NCBI RefSeq assembly: GCF_038502225.1
Contig: NC_091378.1
Coordinates: 6,190,100 to 6,254,099 of the forward strand
DNA: 64,000 nt
Direction of reading: 5' to 3'
Source of the DNA: Cherax quadricarinatus
Lineage: Eukaryota > Arthropoda > Malacostraca > Decapoda > Parastacidae
The notes under the pieces were generated by a model. The model was not told where the DNA came from. It was given only the letters and a program-made list of their open reading frames with translations, and searched no databases. Position 1 is the first letter of the stretch. Each line of letters opens with the position of its first letter. The translations under genes were made by a program, and so were the position numbers. This document shows positions 1 through 9,703 of this stretch, in pieces.

Positions 1-262
1 GGGTCGATCCCTGGTACGGCTGAAAACATTAAGACGTGTTTCTTTAAGACACCTGCTGTCCCTGTTCACCTAACAGTAAGTAGGTACCTGGGTGTTAGTC
101 GCCTGGTTTAGGTCGCATCCTGGGACAAAACTGACTTAATTTACGGGAAATACTCAGCATAACAAGTGGTGTTCTATATAGCAGTATGTCACTGATGTCA
201 GCTATGGTCTGTATAAGTTGTATCATGCACTTGTAAAAAATAAAAATTATTAATACATGTGA
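1..262 (+). mobile_element. tRNA-derived SINE, 5' end cut by window edge
   Basis: The window opens inside an RNA polymerase III B-box-like motif (GGTCGATCCC). From there to the A/T-rich tail near 255 it matches the second copy at 8239-8546 almost base for base, including the shared stretches around ACTCAGCATAACAAGTGG and GTCAGCTATGGTCTGTATAA. The tRNA-like head is off the window. It is non-autonomous and codes for nothing; mobilisation by a LINE partner is inferred from general SINE biology. Confidence 0.75.
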
Positions 263-263
263 A

Positions 264-560
264 ACATCTGGGTATCTTTATTGTAGACGTTTCGCCATCA
301 ATTGGTTTCATCAATACAAATTTAAGAACACAAAAGCTGAGGCAACCAGTCCCTCATTCTTGTAGTTGAAGACCACCGGAGTCTTGAAGACTACGGTGCT
401 CTTCACCAATTCCAAGACTGAGGGACTGATTACCTCAGCTTTTGTATATAGCTCTACAGTCATCCCATAGTGTCCTTGAATTTGCATTGATAAAGCCACT
501 GGTGGGCGAAACGTCTTACAATAAAGATACCCAGATGCTGCACATGTGTAATTCTTCGTC
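264..560. mobile_element. Foldback element with CGAAACGT core (copy a)
   Basis: Outer inverted arms lie at 265-296 and 505-537 and match except for one inserted base. An inner pair near 335-358 and 419-443 is also inverted (GCTGAGG...CCCTCA against TGAGGGACTGATTACCTCAGC). Each outer arm ends in the core GACGTTTCGCC or its complement. The same core recurs more than ten times in the window. No transposase is encoded, so this is a non-autonomous foldback or MITE-like element of unknown class. Confidence 0.65.
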
Positions 561-629
561 TTGTGGGTATTGTATACCCACAAGTTATTTCCTGGTATAG
601 ATACGCTGTGCTCTCTAAACGGATGTAGG

Positions 630-918
630 AAAAAAGTCACAGGAAAAAAGTCACAGTTAAAAAGTCACAGGAAAAAAAGTCACAGGAAAAAAATGTCTCA
701 GGAAAAGAAGTCACAGGAAAAGAGAGTCACAGGAAAAAAAAAAAGTCACACGAAAAAGTGACAGGAAAAAAGTGACAGGAAAAAAGTGACAGGAAAAAAG
801 TGACAGGAAAAAAGTGACAGGAAAAAAGTGACAGGAAAAAAGTGACAGGAAAAAAGTGACAGGAAAAAAGTGACAGGAAAAAAGTGACAGGAAAAAAGTG
901 ACAGGAAAAAAGTCACAA
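630..918. repeat. 14-bp minisatellite (GTGACAGGAAAAAA)
   Basis: About 20 head-to-tail copies with 14-bp spacing. The first copies carry GTCAC and irregular A-runs; the middle copies carry GTGAC and are nearly identical. Frames across it read as Lys-rich or Phe/Ser-rich repeats and are not genes. It begins about 70 bp after foldback copy a. Confidence 0.9.
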
Positions 919-1205
919 CCTTACCTAAATAAAATGTGACTTTTTTCCCTCTGACTTTCCCTGACACCCTCTAAACTATCTACATACGATTTCCAGTGTT
1001 AACACGGAACATTTTCCGTGTTACTGTCGTGTTTTTACCCTTTTCAACACGGGTTGGTGTGACTGACAGGTTGCACGCGACTGTGCATCACCGCTACGCG
1101 ATTCTCCTTTGAGGTAGAAACAGTTGACCTGCTACCTGCTCACTGTTACCTGCTCACTGCTACATGATCGCTGCTATTCTGTTCGAAAAGGCTCCCTGCC
1201 TCCCT
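919..1205. other. No feature recognised
   Basis: Mixed-composition sequence. Short near-repeats of CTGCTACCTGCTCACTG occur near 1130-1165. No open frame of interest and no similarity to the other repeats here is apparent. Confidence 0.5.
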
Positions 1206-1208
1206 CTC

Positions 1209-1247
<39 letters not shown>
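1206..1247. repeat. (CT)n microsatellite
   Basis: About 20 uninterrupted CT dinucleotides, bordered by unrelated sequence. Confidence 0.95.
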
Positions 1248-1249
<2 letters not shown>

Positions 1250-1345
1250 TTCCCCGTTTACAGCATCAACAAGCAGGATGTCGATACCCGCATCACTGAA
1301 GGTATGATTTAGGCTCGTTGGTGTTAAATGATGCCAGCAGCTGTC

Positions 1346-1990
1346 TGCAGATATGCTGAGGTATCTGCTGCTGTTTGCAGATGTCTTCTGGTGTCTCCTG
1401 CTGTTTGCAGATGTCTTCTGGTGTCTCCTGCTGTTTGCAGATGTCTTCTGGTGTCTCCTGCTGTTTGCAGATGTCTTCTGGTGTCTCCTGCTGTTTGCAG
1501 ATGTCTTCTGGTGTCTCCTGCTGTTTGCAGATGTCTTCTGGTGTCTGCTGCTGTTTGCAGATGTCTTCTGGTGTCTCCTGCTGTTTGCAGATGTCTTCTG
1601 GTGTCTCCTGCTGTTTGCAGATGTCTTCTGGTGTCTCCTGCTGTTTGCAGATGTCTTCTGGTGTCTGCTGCCTCTGCAGAGGTCTTGTGGTGTCTGCTGC
1701 CTCTGCAGAGGTCTTGTGGTGTCTGCTGCCTCGGCAGAGGTCTTGTGGTGTCTGCTGCCTCGGCAGAGGTCTTGTGGTGTCTGCTGCCTCGGCAGAGGTC
1801 TTGTGGTGTCTGCTGCCTCTGCAGAGGTCTTGTGGTGTCTGCTGCCTCTGCTGAGGTCTTGTGGTGTCTGCTGCCTCTGCTGAGGTCTTGTGGTGTCTGC
1901 TGCCTCTGCTGAGGTCTTGTGGTGTCTGCTGCCTCTGCTGAGGTCTTATGGTGTCTGCTGCGTCTGCAGATGTCTTGTAATGTCTGTTGC
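1346..1990. repeat. 30-bp then 29-bp minisatellite
   Basis: The first block (about 1365-1665) is ten near-identical 30-bp units centred on CTGCTGTTTGCAGATG. The second block (about 1666-1975) has a 29-bp period with CTGCCTCTGCAGAGG or the variant TCGGCAG. The two unit types share GTCTTSTGGTGTCT. Three plus-strand frames stay open only because of the repeat structure, so no protein is called. Confidence 0.9.
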
Positions 1991-2084
1991 GTCTGCAGAC
2001 ATCAGATGAGCTTCACTGTTTCGTGATAAATGTTTATGTGAGTACTTGTCTGCGTCTGTTTATGGCCGCTGTCTCCTGCATGAT

Positions 2085-2275
2085 ACATCTAGCTGGTGGC
2101 AGCTGGTTGCTGGCAGTGGCGGCTGGTATCAGCTGAGGGCTGATGCTGGTAGTTGCTCTCAGGTGGTTGCTGATAGTGGCAGATGGTCAATGCCAGTGGC
2201 AGCTGGTAGCAGGTGAAGGAAAGTGGTGGTAGTTTGTAACAGATGGTTGCTGGTAGTGGCAGCTGGTTTCATCAT
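2085..2275. repeat. Degenerate GCTGGTAGTGGCAGCTGG-type repeat
   Basis: Irregular recurrences of GGTAGTGGCAGCTGGT, TTGCTGGTAGTGGC and similar words, without a fixed period. It reads as a decayed tandem array. Confidence 0.6.
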
Positions 2276-2310
2276 TTCCGTATTCTCTGTTTTCTAGTGC
2301 AGAAGTTTGC

Positions 2311-2322
2311 ACACACACACAC

Positions 2323-2374
<52 letters not shown>

Positions 2375-2394
2375 CAACAACAACAACAACAACG
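2311..2394. repeat. (CA)n followed by (AAC)n, at LINE 5' junction
   Basis: About 30 CA dinucleotides with one G interruption, then seven AAC/ACA triplets running directly into LINE coding sequence at 2395. The strand that reads CA is the sense strand of the adjacent LINE. Confidence 0.95.
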
Positions 2395-3426
2395 AGTCAT
2401 GGTACGGGATGAGGTATCACAGTGGGCACCTGTGACGAGCGGGGTCCCACAGGGGTCGGTTCTAGGACCAGTGCTATTTCTGGTATATGTGAATGACATG
2501 ATGGAAGGGTTAGACTCAGAAGTGTTCCTGTTCGCAGATGATGTGAAGTTAATGAGGAGAATTAAATCAGATGAGGACCAGACAGAACTTCAAAGAGACC
2601 TGGACAGACTGAACACCTGGTCCAGCAACTGGCTTCTTGAATTCAACCCTGCCAAATGCAAAGTCATGAAGATCGGAGAAGGGCAAAGACGACCGCAGAC
2701 AGAGTATAGACTAGGTGGCCAAGGACTGCAAGCCTCGCTCAAGGAGAAAGATCTTGGGGTGACCATAACACCGAGCATGTCTCCGGAGGCACACCAACCA
2801 GATAACTGCTGCAGCATATGGGCGCCTGGCAAACCTGAGAATAGCGTTCCGATACCTTGGTAAGGAATCGTTCAAGACACTGTACACTGTGCACATCAGG
2901 CCCATACTGGAGTATGCGGCACCTGTTCGGAACCCACACTTGGTCAAACACGTCAAGAAATTAAAAAAGGTGCAAAAGTTTGCAACAAGGCTAGTTCCGG
3001 AGCTCAGGGGAATGTCCTACGAAGAAAGGTTGAGGGAAATCGGACTGACGACATTGGAGGACAGACGAGTCAGGGGAGACATGATAACGACATACAAAAT
3101 ACCGAGTGGAATAGACAAGGTAGACAGAGGTTGTTCCAGAGAGGGGAAACACAAACAAGGGGTCACAATTGGAAGCTGAAGACTGACGAATCAGAGGGAT
3201 GTTAGGAAGTATTTCTTCAGTCAGAGTCGTCAGGAACTGGAATAGCCTAGCAAGTGATGTAGTGGAGGCAGGAACCATACACAGCTTTAAGACGAGGTAT
3301 GACAAAGCTCTGGAAGCAGATAAAATACCTAGTAGCGATCAGTGAAGAGGCGGGGGCCAGGAGCTGAGTCTCGACCCCTGCAACCACAAGTAAGAGAGTA
3401 CAAGTAAGTGAATACACACACAGGAG
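2395..3426 (+). pseudogene. 5'-truncated LINE copy A (RT C-terminal half plus 3' end)
   Basis: The fragment starts inside the reverse transcriptase and carries GVPQGSVLGP and the catalytic LFADDVKL box, then the C-terminal region (RPILEYAAPV, MSYEERLREIGLTTLEDRR). Compared with copy B, the frame breaks near 2793 (two bases missing) and near 3122. Therefore it cannot make protein. The 3' untranslated part ends with GTCTCGACCCCTGCAACC and short GAGTAC/GAATAC direct repeats, then ACACACAC. The family is CR1/Jockey-like by motif pattern. Confidence 0.88.
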
Positions 3427-3575
3427 AGTGAGAGAGGGGGAGACTGATTATCTCAAAACTACCTCTCCGCTTCTCCCACTGTCTCCTCTATCAGACTGAA
3501 GACTCCTGCGCAGGCGGAACGTTTCGATAATACACAGACACACTTCACAGGTGTCTTACTCATCAACTTAACTTA
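3427..3575. mobile_element. Foldback-family fragment (copy b)
   Basis: Contains the family signature: GACTGATTATCTC, an ACTGAAGA box, then GCAGGCGGAACGTTTCGATAA and CAGGTGTCTTACTCAT. Only one arm is clear. Confidence 0.45.
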
Positions 3576-3668
3576 CTCATGAATCAGACAGATGATGAGC
3601 ATCGCTCTCCGCTGAAGAGGATCCCAGATGAGGTCGATATATATAGATCAATCAACCTCGTGTGTTCG

Positions 3669-3769
3669 TGACTCCATGTGGGTCATTACTGACCACTGAC
3701 AAGACTCCATGTGGGTCATTACTGACCACTGACAAGACTCCATGTGGGTCATTACTGACCACTGACAAG
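3669..3769. repeat. 33-bp unit, three copies
   Basis: Three tandem, essentially identical copies of a unit containing CCATGTGGGTCATTACTG and ACCACTGACAAG. The flanks are unrelated. Confidence 0.9.
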
Positions 3770-4140
3770 TGTTCTATACACATTCTTCACTTATTTAAAT
3801 ACAATACATTCACAATTATTCACTGCATTTCAATTCTGATTCCTCCCCCTCGATTATCATAATTATAATCAAAATGGAGCATTAAACCCACAAGGGCCAC
3901 ACAGCCGCTGCTTTCCACTCGATGAGATTTTTTTTTCTTCTTCGACTAGGCTTTACGACCGTCGTTAAGAATCTAATACGTCGGCTTCTCGTAATATTTT
4001 CCCGACCAAAATTACGACCACACGACGAAATTATAACGAATTTTTGCTGATAATTTATATGTTGATAATTTATATACTGATAATTTGTTCAATTAAAAAT
4101 ATTCATAAGATTCTTGGCTAATATTCAGGATTTTTTTTTT
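3770..4140. other. No feature recognised; AT-rich
   Basis: AT-rich sequence with short T-runs and a near-duplicated GATAATTTATAT around 4045-4085. No coding signal or known element is seen. Confidence 0.5.
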
Positions 4141-4512
4141 TTGATAAAACTTAGTCAAGTTTTATCAAGTTTAAAATTTAATAAATTTTTAAAAAGTTTA
4201 AAATTTAATAAATTTGTATCAAATTTAAAATTTAATAAATTTTTATCAAGTTCAAAATTTAATAAATTTTTAAAAAGTTTAAATTTAATAAATTTGTATC
4301 AAGTTTAAACTTTAATAAATTTGTATCAAGTTGCATCAAAAATTTAATAAATTTTTATCACATTTAAAATTTAATAAATTTCTATCGTTTAAAATTTAAT
4401 AAATTTTTATCGTTTAAATTTAATAAATTTTTATCGTTTAAATTTAATAAATTTTTATCGTTTAAATTTAATAAATTTTTATCGTTTAAATTTAATAAAT
4501 TTTTATCAAGTC
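4141..4512. repeat. AT-rich minisatellite (TTTAATAAATTTTTATC)
   Basis: About 15 copies of a unit built on TTTAAAATTTAATAAATTT. Early units end in ATCAAG and are about 27-28 bp; later units are about 22 bp and end in ATCG. The unit shortens along the array. Confidence 0.85.
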
Positions 4513-4639
4513 TTCGACCGTAAAATTACGTGGTCTTAATTTTTTTTTTTTTGTGGTGCCTGAGGATACATACGGCAGTATACTTGGTGATTTATACATT
4601 GTTCCTATGTATGATAATGTGTATAAGTGTATTAATGTG

Positions 4640-4740
4640 TACCTGTATCTAAATAAATTTATACAGTATACAGGGTATCACTGAAGATGGGTTGGGCGGG
4701 TATATGGGCCAGTAGGCCTGCTGCAGTGTTCCCTTTATGT
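4640..4740 (+). repeat. Interspersed repeat with GGGCCAGTAGGCCTGCTG
   Basis: The stretch around 4707-4735 (GGGCCAGTAGGCC, CTGCAGTGTTCC, TTATGTT) recurs at 23195-23240 with few changes, so it is a dispersed repeat. The class is unknown. Confidence 0.5.
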
Positions 4741-4935
4741 TCTTTTGCCGAAACGTTTCGCCCGCTCAGCAGGCTTTTGCAGTCAAGTACAGAGGCGACT
4801 TTAATACTAATAAGACTGGTAGTAGTAAGGGACTGAACACCCTAAAATTACCTCTCAATTTCTACCACTGTCTACAGTACTAAAGTCACCTTGTAGTTAA
4901 CTGAAGAAGGCGATAGATACATATCACCAAGATAC
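4741..4935. mobile_element. Foldback element (copy c)
   Basis: Begins with GCCGAAACGTTTCGCCCGC, then AGCAGGCTT, GCAGTCAAGTACAGAGG, GGACTGAACA and CTGAAGAAGGCGA. This is the same order of short motifs as in copies h and j, but the second arm is degraded. Confidence 0.55.
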
Positions 4936-5064
4936 TCAAACAACCCGCATGTAGGAAAGAGAGACTTACGATGACTTATCGGTCCGACTTAGACCAATTA
5001 CACACTGACACAAAAGAGTGAGGGAGCCAGTAATATATATGCGAGGAGTGGCAGGGACGGGACC

Positions 5065-6440
5065 AAGAAGTGGTAGTGGTAATGTTGGTAGTAGTGGTAG
5101 TGGTAATCCTGGTGGTAGTGGTAGTGGTAATGTTGGTGGTAGTAGTAGTAGTAGTGGTACTGCTGGTAGTAGTGGTAGTGGTAATGTTGGTAGTAGTGGT
5201 AGTGGTAATGCTGGTAGTAGTGGTAGTGGTAATCCTGGTGGTAGTGGTAGTGGTAATGTTGGTAGTAGTAGTAGTTGTGTTAATGATGGTAGTAGTAGTA
5301 GTGGTAGTAGTAGTAGTGGTAATGCTGTTAGTGGAAATAGTAGTAGTGGTAATGCTGCAGCAGTATGGCAACGCTGGCGGTGGTAGCCAGTAGGTAATGC
5401 TGGGCAGGTAGAGGCAGTGGTCACGCTGGCCGGTAGTGGTACGCTGGTGGCAGTAGTGGCACGTGGCATGCTGCAGTAACGCTGGCAGGCGTGGCAACGC
5501 TGGCAGCAGCAGTAGGTCAATGCTGGCAGTAGCAGTCAGTGGTAATGCTGGCGGCAGTAGCAGTGGTGGCACGCTGGTAGCAGCAGTGGCAATGCTGGTG
5601 GCAGTAGCAATGTTGGCTGGTAGTAGTAGTGGCAATGCTGGCGGCAGTAGTATGCTGTAGCAGGCAAGCTGGTGCCAGCAGTAGGCATGGCAATGCGGCC
5701 AGCTGGTGGTAGTAGAGGCACGCTGCCGGCAGTAGGCAGTGGCAATGCTGGCAGTAGCCGGCAGTAGTGGTGGCAATGCTGGGCAGCAGCAGCTAATGCT
5801 GCAGTAGCAGAGTGGCAACGCTGCAGGCACCGGCCAGCAGTGGCACGCTGGTAGCAGTAGTAACGCAGTGGCACGCCAGCAGCAGCAGTAGCAGTAGCAT
5901 GCTAGGTAGCAGGTAGTAAGGCAGCAGGTAATGCTGGCAGTAGTAGTAGTGGCAATGCTGGCAGTAGTAGTGGCAGTGGCAATGCTGGCAGTGCAGTAGC
6001 AGTGGCAATGCCGGCAGCAGTGGCAATGGCTGGTAGCAGCTGGCAGTAGGGTGGTAACGCTGGCGTAGCAGTAGGTGGCAACTGCTGCGTAGTAGTGGTG
6101 GTAACGCGGTGTAGCAGTGCAGTGCGATGCGGCAGCAGCAGCAGTAATGCACGCGGTAATGCCGGGCAGCAGTGGCACGCCGGTGGCAGTAGTAGTGGTA
6201 CCGCTGGCAGTAGCAGCAGGCAATGTGGCACGCTGCTGGCAGTGGCAGGTACGCTGGCAGTGGCATGCTGGTAGCAGTAGCAGCGGGCAACGCCAATGCA
6301 GTAGCAGTGGCAATGCTGGCAGTAGAGCGGCTGGCACGGTAGCAGCAGTAGTAGCGTTAGTAGCACAAGAGATAGAAAAGGGAGTAAAGGGTGCAGGGAG
6401 ACAATAGTAATGGTAATAGTAATAGTAGTAATGGAGAGGT
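5065..6440. repeat. GGTAGT/GGCAGT-type low-complexity array
   Basis: Nearly 1.4 kb built from GTAGTGGTAATG, CTGGTAGTAGTGG and CTGGCAGTAGTAG words. It is regular to about 5350 and more degenerate later. Frames on both strands give runs of Gly/Ser, Val or Thr and are not genes. Foldback copy c ends about 130 bp upstream. Confidence 0.9.
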
Positions 6441-6736
6441 AGTGGTAGAAGTGGGGTCAGTCTAACAACAATTCTACAACGATACAGCTGTTACTTTCTC
6501 TCTACTTTCACCGAAGTAAATTAATTGTCTCAACTCATTCTGCGCTCATCAGAAAATTTCTTAAAATACTGAACTGCTTTCCGGTGCGAGTTTTCCGTGG
6601 AATGAGTTGCCTGTCTTGTATTGTGCTCTCCTGCTGAGATGCTGCTGGTGATGCTGAGGCAGATGTGAGAGGAGGAATGAGGGGGGAATGAGGAGAGGAA
6701 GGAGGTATGGAAGTAGGACGTCAGGTGTGAGGAGTG

Positions 6737-6738
<2 letters not shown>
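6441..6738. other. No feature recognised
   Basis: Mixed sequence that becomes G/A-rich toward the (GA)n tract. No homology to other parts of the window is seen. Confidence 0.5.

Positions 6739-6807
<69 letters not shown>
6739..6807. repeat. (GA)n microsatellite
   Basis: About 34 uninterrupted GA dinucleotides. Confidence 0.97.
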
Positions 6808-6812
<5 letters not shown>

Positions 6813-7224
6813 CCAGCTCGTGACCTACCAAACATACAAGCAGATACAGGATCACTACTACACACACTCGACGCTTCCATACAATCCCTCAAGAATATGC
6901 CCAGACCAGCCCTGAAGGTACCTTAGGGTCCGTCCTACGCTGGAGGGTATCCCAGGGTCTCTCCCACTAGGTATAGTGCCCTGGATACCTCCCACTAGGC
7001 TGGATCACCCACTGAAACACCGCCACTGAAGATTAGGAACCCTGAAAAAGTAACCTCTGACTACGCGTTTTAAATCCTAAATTCAATGACTTACTGCTTT
7101 ACCTCTTACTGTAATAATAATAATAATAATAATTAGTGACGAGAAAAAGGACTATGGGTGGAGGAGGATTATGCTGTTGGTGAATTACTGTGGGTGGTGA
7201 TTAATGTGGGTTAAGAGGTTAAGG
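6808..7224. other. Unassigned sequence with short (ATA)n
   Basis: Contains short local repeats such as CCCACTAGG and an (ATA)n tract near 7110-7132. No gene is recognised. Confidence 0.5.
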
Positions 7225-7972
7225 TGTGTGGAGGGGGTGTTATAGTGGGTGGAGGGGGTGTTATAGTGGGTGGAAGGGGTGTTATAGTGGGTGGAGGGGG
7301 TGTTATAGTGGGTGGAGGGGGTGTTATTGTGGGTGGAGGGGGTGTTATTGTGGGTGGAGGGGTGTTATAGTGGGTGGGTGGGGGGGGTGTTATAGTGGGT
7401 GGAGGGGGTGTTATAGTGGGTGGAGGGGGTGATATAGTGGGTGGAGGGGGTGATTATAGTTATAGTGGGTGGAGGGGGTGATATAGTGGGTGGAGGGGGT
7501 CTTATAGTGGGTGGAAGGGGTGTTATAGTGGGTGGAGGGGGTGTTATAGTGGGTGGAGGGGGTGTTATAGTGGGTGGAGGGGGTGTTATCGGGGGTGGCG
7601 GGGGTGTTATTGTGGGTGGAGGGGGTGTTATAGTGGGTGGAAGGGGTGTTATAGTGGGTGGAGGGGGTGTTATAGTGGGTGGAGGGGGTATTATAGTGGG
7701 TGGAAGGGGTGTTATAGTGGGTGGAAGGGGTGTTATAGTGGGTGGCGGGGGTGTTTTAGTGGGTGGAGGGGGTTTTATAGTGGGTGGAGGGGGTGTTATT
7801 GTGGGTGGAGGGGGTGTTATAGTGGGTGGAGGGGGTGTTATAGTGGGTGGAAGGGGTGTTATAGTGGGTGGAAGGGGTGTTATAGTGGGTGGAGGGGGTG
7901 TTATTGTGGGTGGTTGGGGTGTTATAGTGGGTGGATGGGGTGTTATAGTGGGTGGAGGGGGTGTTATAGTGG
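7225..7972. repeat. 21-bp minisatellite (GTGTTATAGTGGGTGGAGGGG)
   Basis: About 35 copies of a G-rich 21-bp unit; the core is TTATAGTGGGTGGAGG. Variants are mostly single-base (ATTGTGG, GGAAGGGG). Because 21 is divisible by three, both strands stay open (Gly/Val/Ile on plus, Thr/Pro/Ile on minus); these are not genes. The last monomer runs straight into a perfect hairpin at 7973. Confidence 0.93.
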
Positions 7973-8023
7973 GTTTTGATGTGGTCAGTCCCTCAAATCT
8001 TGAGGGACTGACCACATCAAAAC
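7973..8023. repeat. Perfect 24-bp hairpin, 3-nt loop
   Basis: Left arm 7973-7996 and right arm 8000-8023 are exact reverse complements, separated by ATC. The arms contain GTGGTCAGTCCCTCAA, a motif also present in foldback copies i (30346) and 54100. The hairpin is therefore the 5' part of foldback copy d. Confidence 0.9.
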
Positions 8024-8140
8024 TCCCATTTCTACCTTATCCATCCTCACCTTCTCCAGTATTCGATTGAAGAAATCTGCTGTGTAGGCGAAACGTTGCG
8101 GAGTCAAGATACCCAAGTGTTATACACTTCTCAGTCATCA
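8024..8140. mobile_element. Foldback element copy d, second part
   Basis: Carries TCGATTGAAGAAATC, GTGTAGGCGAAACGTTGCGG and CAAGATACCCAAGTGTTATA, the conserved motif order of the family. Confidence 0.6.
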
Positions 8141-8238
8141 GCTCGTCGGTATGCAAGTTTCTCTCCTCATAACCCGGACTCTCTTCTCCATCTCCTCGTG
8201 AATAAATTCATTTTCTCCTCCATATTCATCTTGCATTC

Positions 8239-8546
8239 GATTCCGTAGCTCGGTTGGTAGCGCAGTCACCTCGCACACTGAGGTCCGAGGATCGATCCCC
8301 GGTACGGGTGGAAACATTAGGACGTGTTTCCTTAAGACACTTGTTGTCCATGTTCACCTAGCAGTATGTAGACACCTGGGTGTTAGTGGACTGGTGTGGG
8401 TCGCATCCTGGGGACAAAATTGCCCAAATTTGCGGGAAATACTCAGCATAACAAGTGGCTTTCTATATAGTAGTATGTCATTGGTGTCAGCTATGGTCTG
8501 TATAAGTTGTATTATGTACATGTAGAAATATTTTTATTATTAATCC
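8239..8546 (+). mobile_element. tRNA-derived SINE, full copy
   Basis: The head is tRNA-like: an A box at 8246-8257 (TAGCTCGGTTGG), a 5-bp anticodon-type stem ACCTC/GAGGT around a 7-nt loop, and a B box at 8289-8299 (GGATCGATCCC). The T-stem pairs poorly, so it is not a working tRNA. The body matches 1-262. The tail is short and A/T-rich (TTTTTATTATTAAT). Confidence 0.85.
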
Positions 8547-8682
8547 AACATCCTCCATCCTTTCTGTTCCTCCTTTTTATTAGTACTGCTTTTGCTTGTC
8601 CTACCAGTTACGTCTTTCTTAGTACCAATTTTTTTACACTCAAGATTTTCACCACTTTCTCTCGTATTACTCTATCAACCTT

Positions 8683-8775
8683 GTTTGTGTGTGTGTGTGT
8701 GTGTGTGTGTGGTGTGTATGGTTGTGTGTGTGTGTGTGTGTGGTGTGTATGGTTGTGTGTGGTGTGGGTGTGTGT

Positions 8776-8837
<62 letters not shown>

Positions 8838-8850
8838 TGTGGTGTGTGTG
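8683..8850. repeat. (GT)n microsatellite, interrupted
   Basis: GT dinucleotides with GGT and TAT interruptions, ending just before the LINE 3'-end fragment at 8863. Confidence 0.95.
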
Positions 8851-8862
8851 GTGTGTGTGTGT

Positions 8863-8920
8863 ACTCACCTCACCTACTCACCTAGTTGAGGTTGCGGGGG
8901 TCGAGTCCGAGCTCCTGGCC

Positions 8921-8925
<5 letters not shown>
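8863..8925 (-). mobile_element. LINE 3'-end fragment
   Basis: Reverse strand ends ...GACTCGACCCCCGCAACC then GGTGAGTA repeats, the same terminus as copy B. Only about 60 bp remain. It has (GT)n on both sides, which reads as (AC)n on its sense strand. Confidence 0.8.
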
Positions 8926-9626
<701 letters not shown>

Positions 9627-9703
9627 CACCTATTTGTACTCACCTATTTGTGGTTGCAGGGGTCGAGTCCTAGCTCCTGGCCCCGCCTCTTCACCGGTTG
9701 CTA

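Noticed and set aside
4966..6407. 453-codon Thr/Ala/Cys/Leu-rich minus frame
   Set aside because: Low-complexity GGTAGT/GGCAGT array; opposite frames are equally open.
8239..8310. Functional tRNA gene
   Set aside because: A and B boxes are present but the T-stem does not pair well and a conserved SINE body follows directly.
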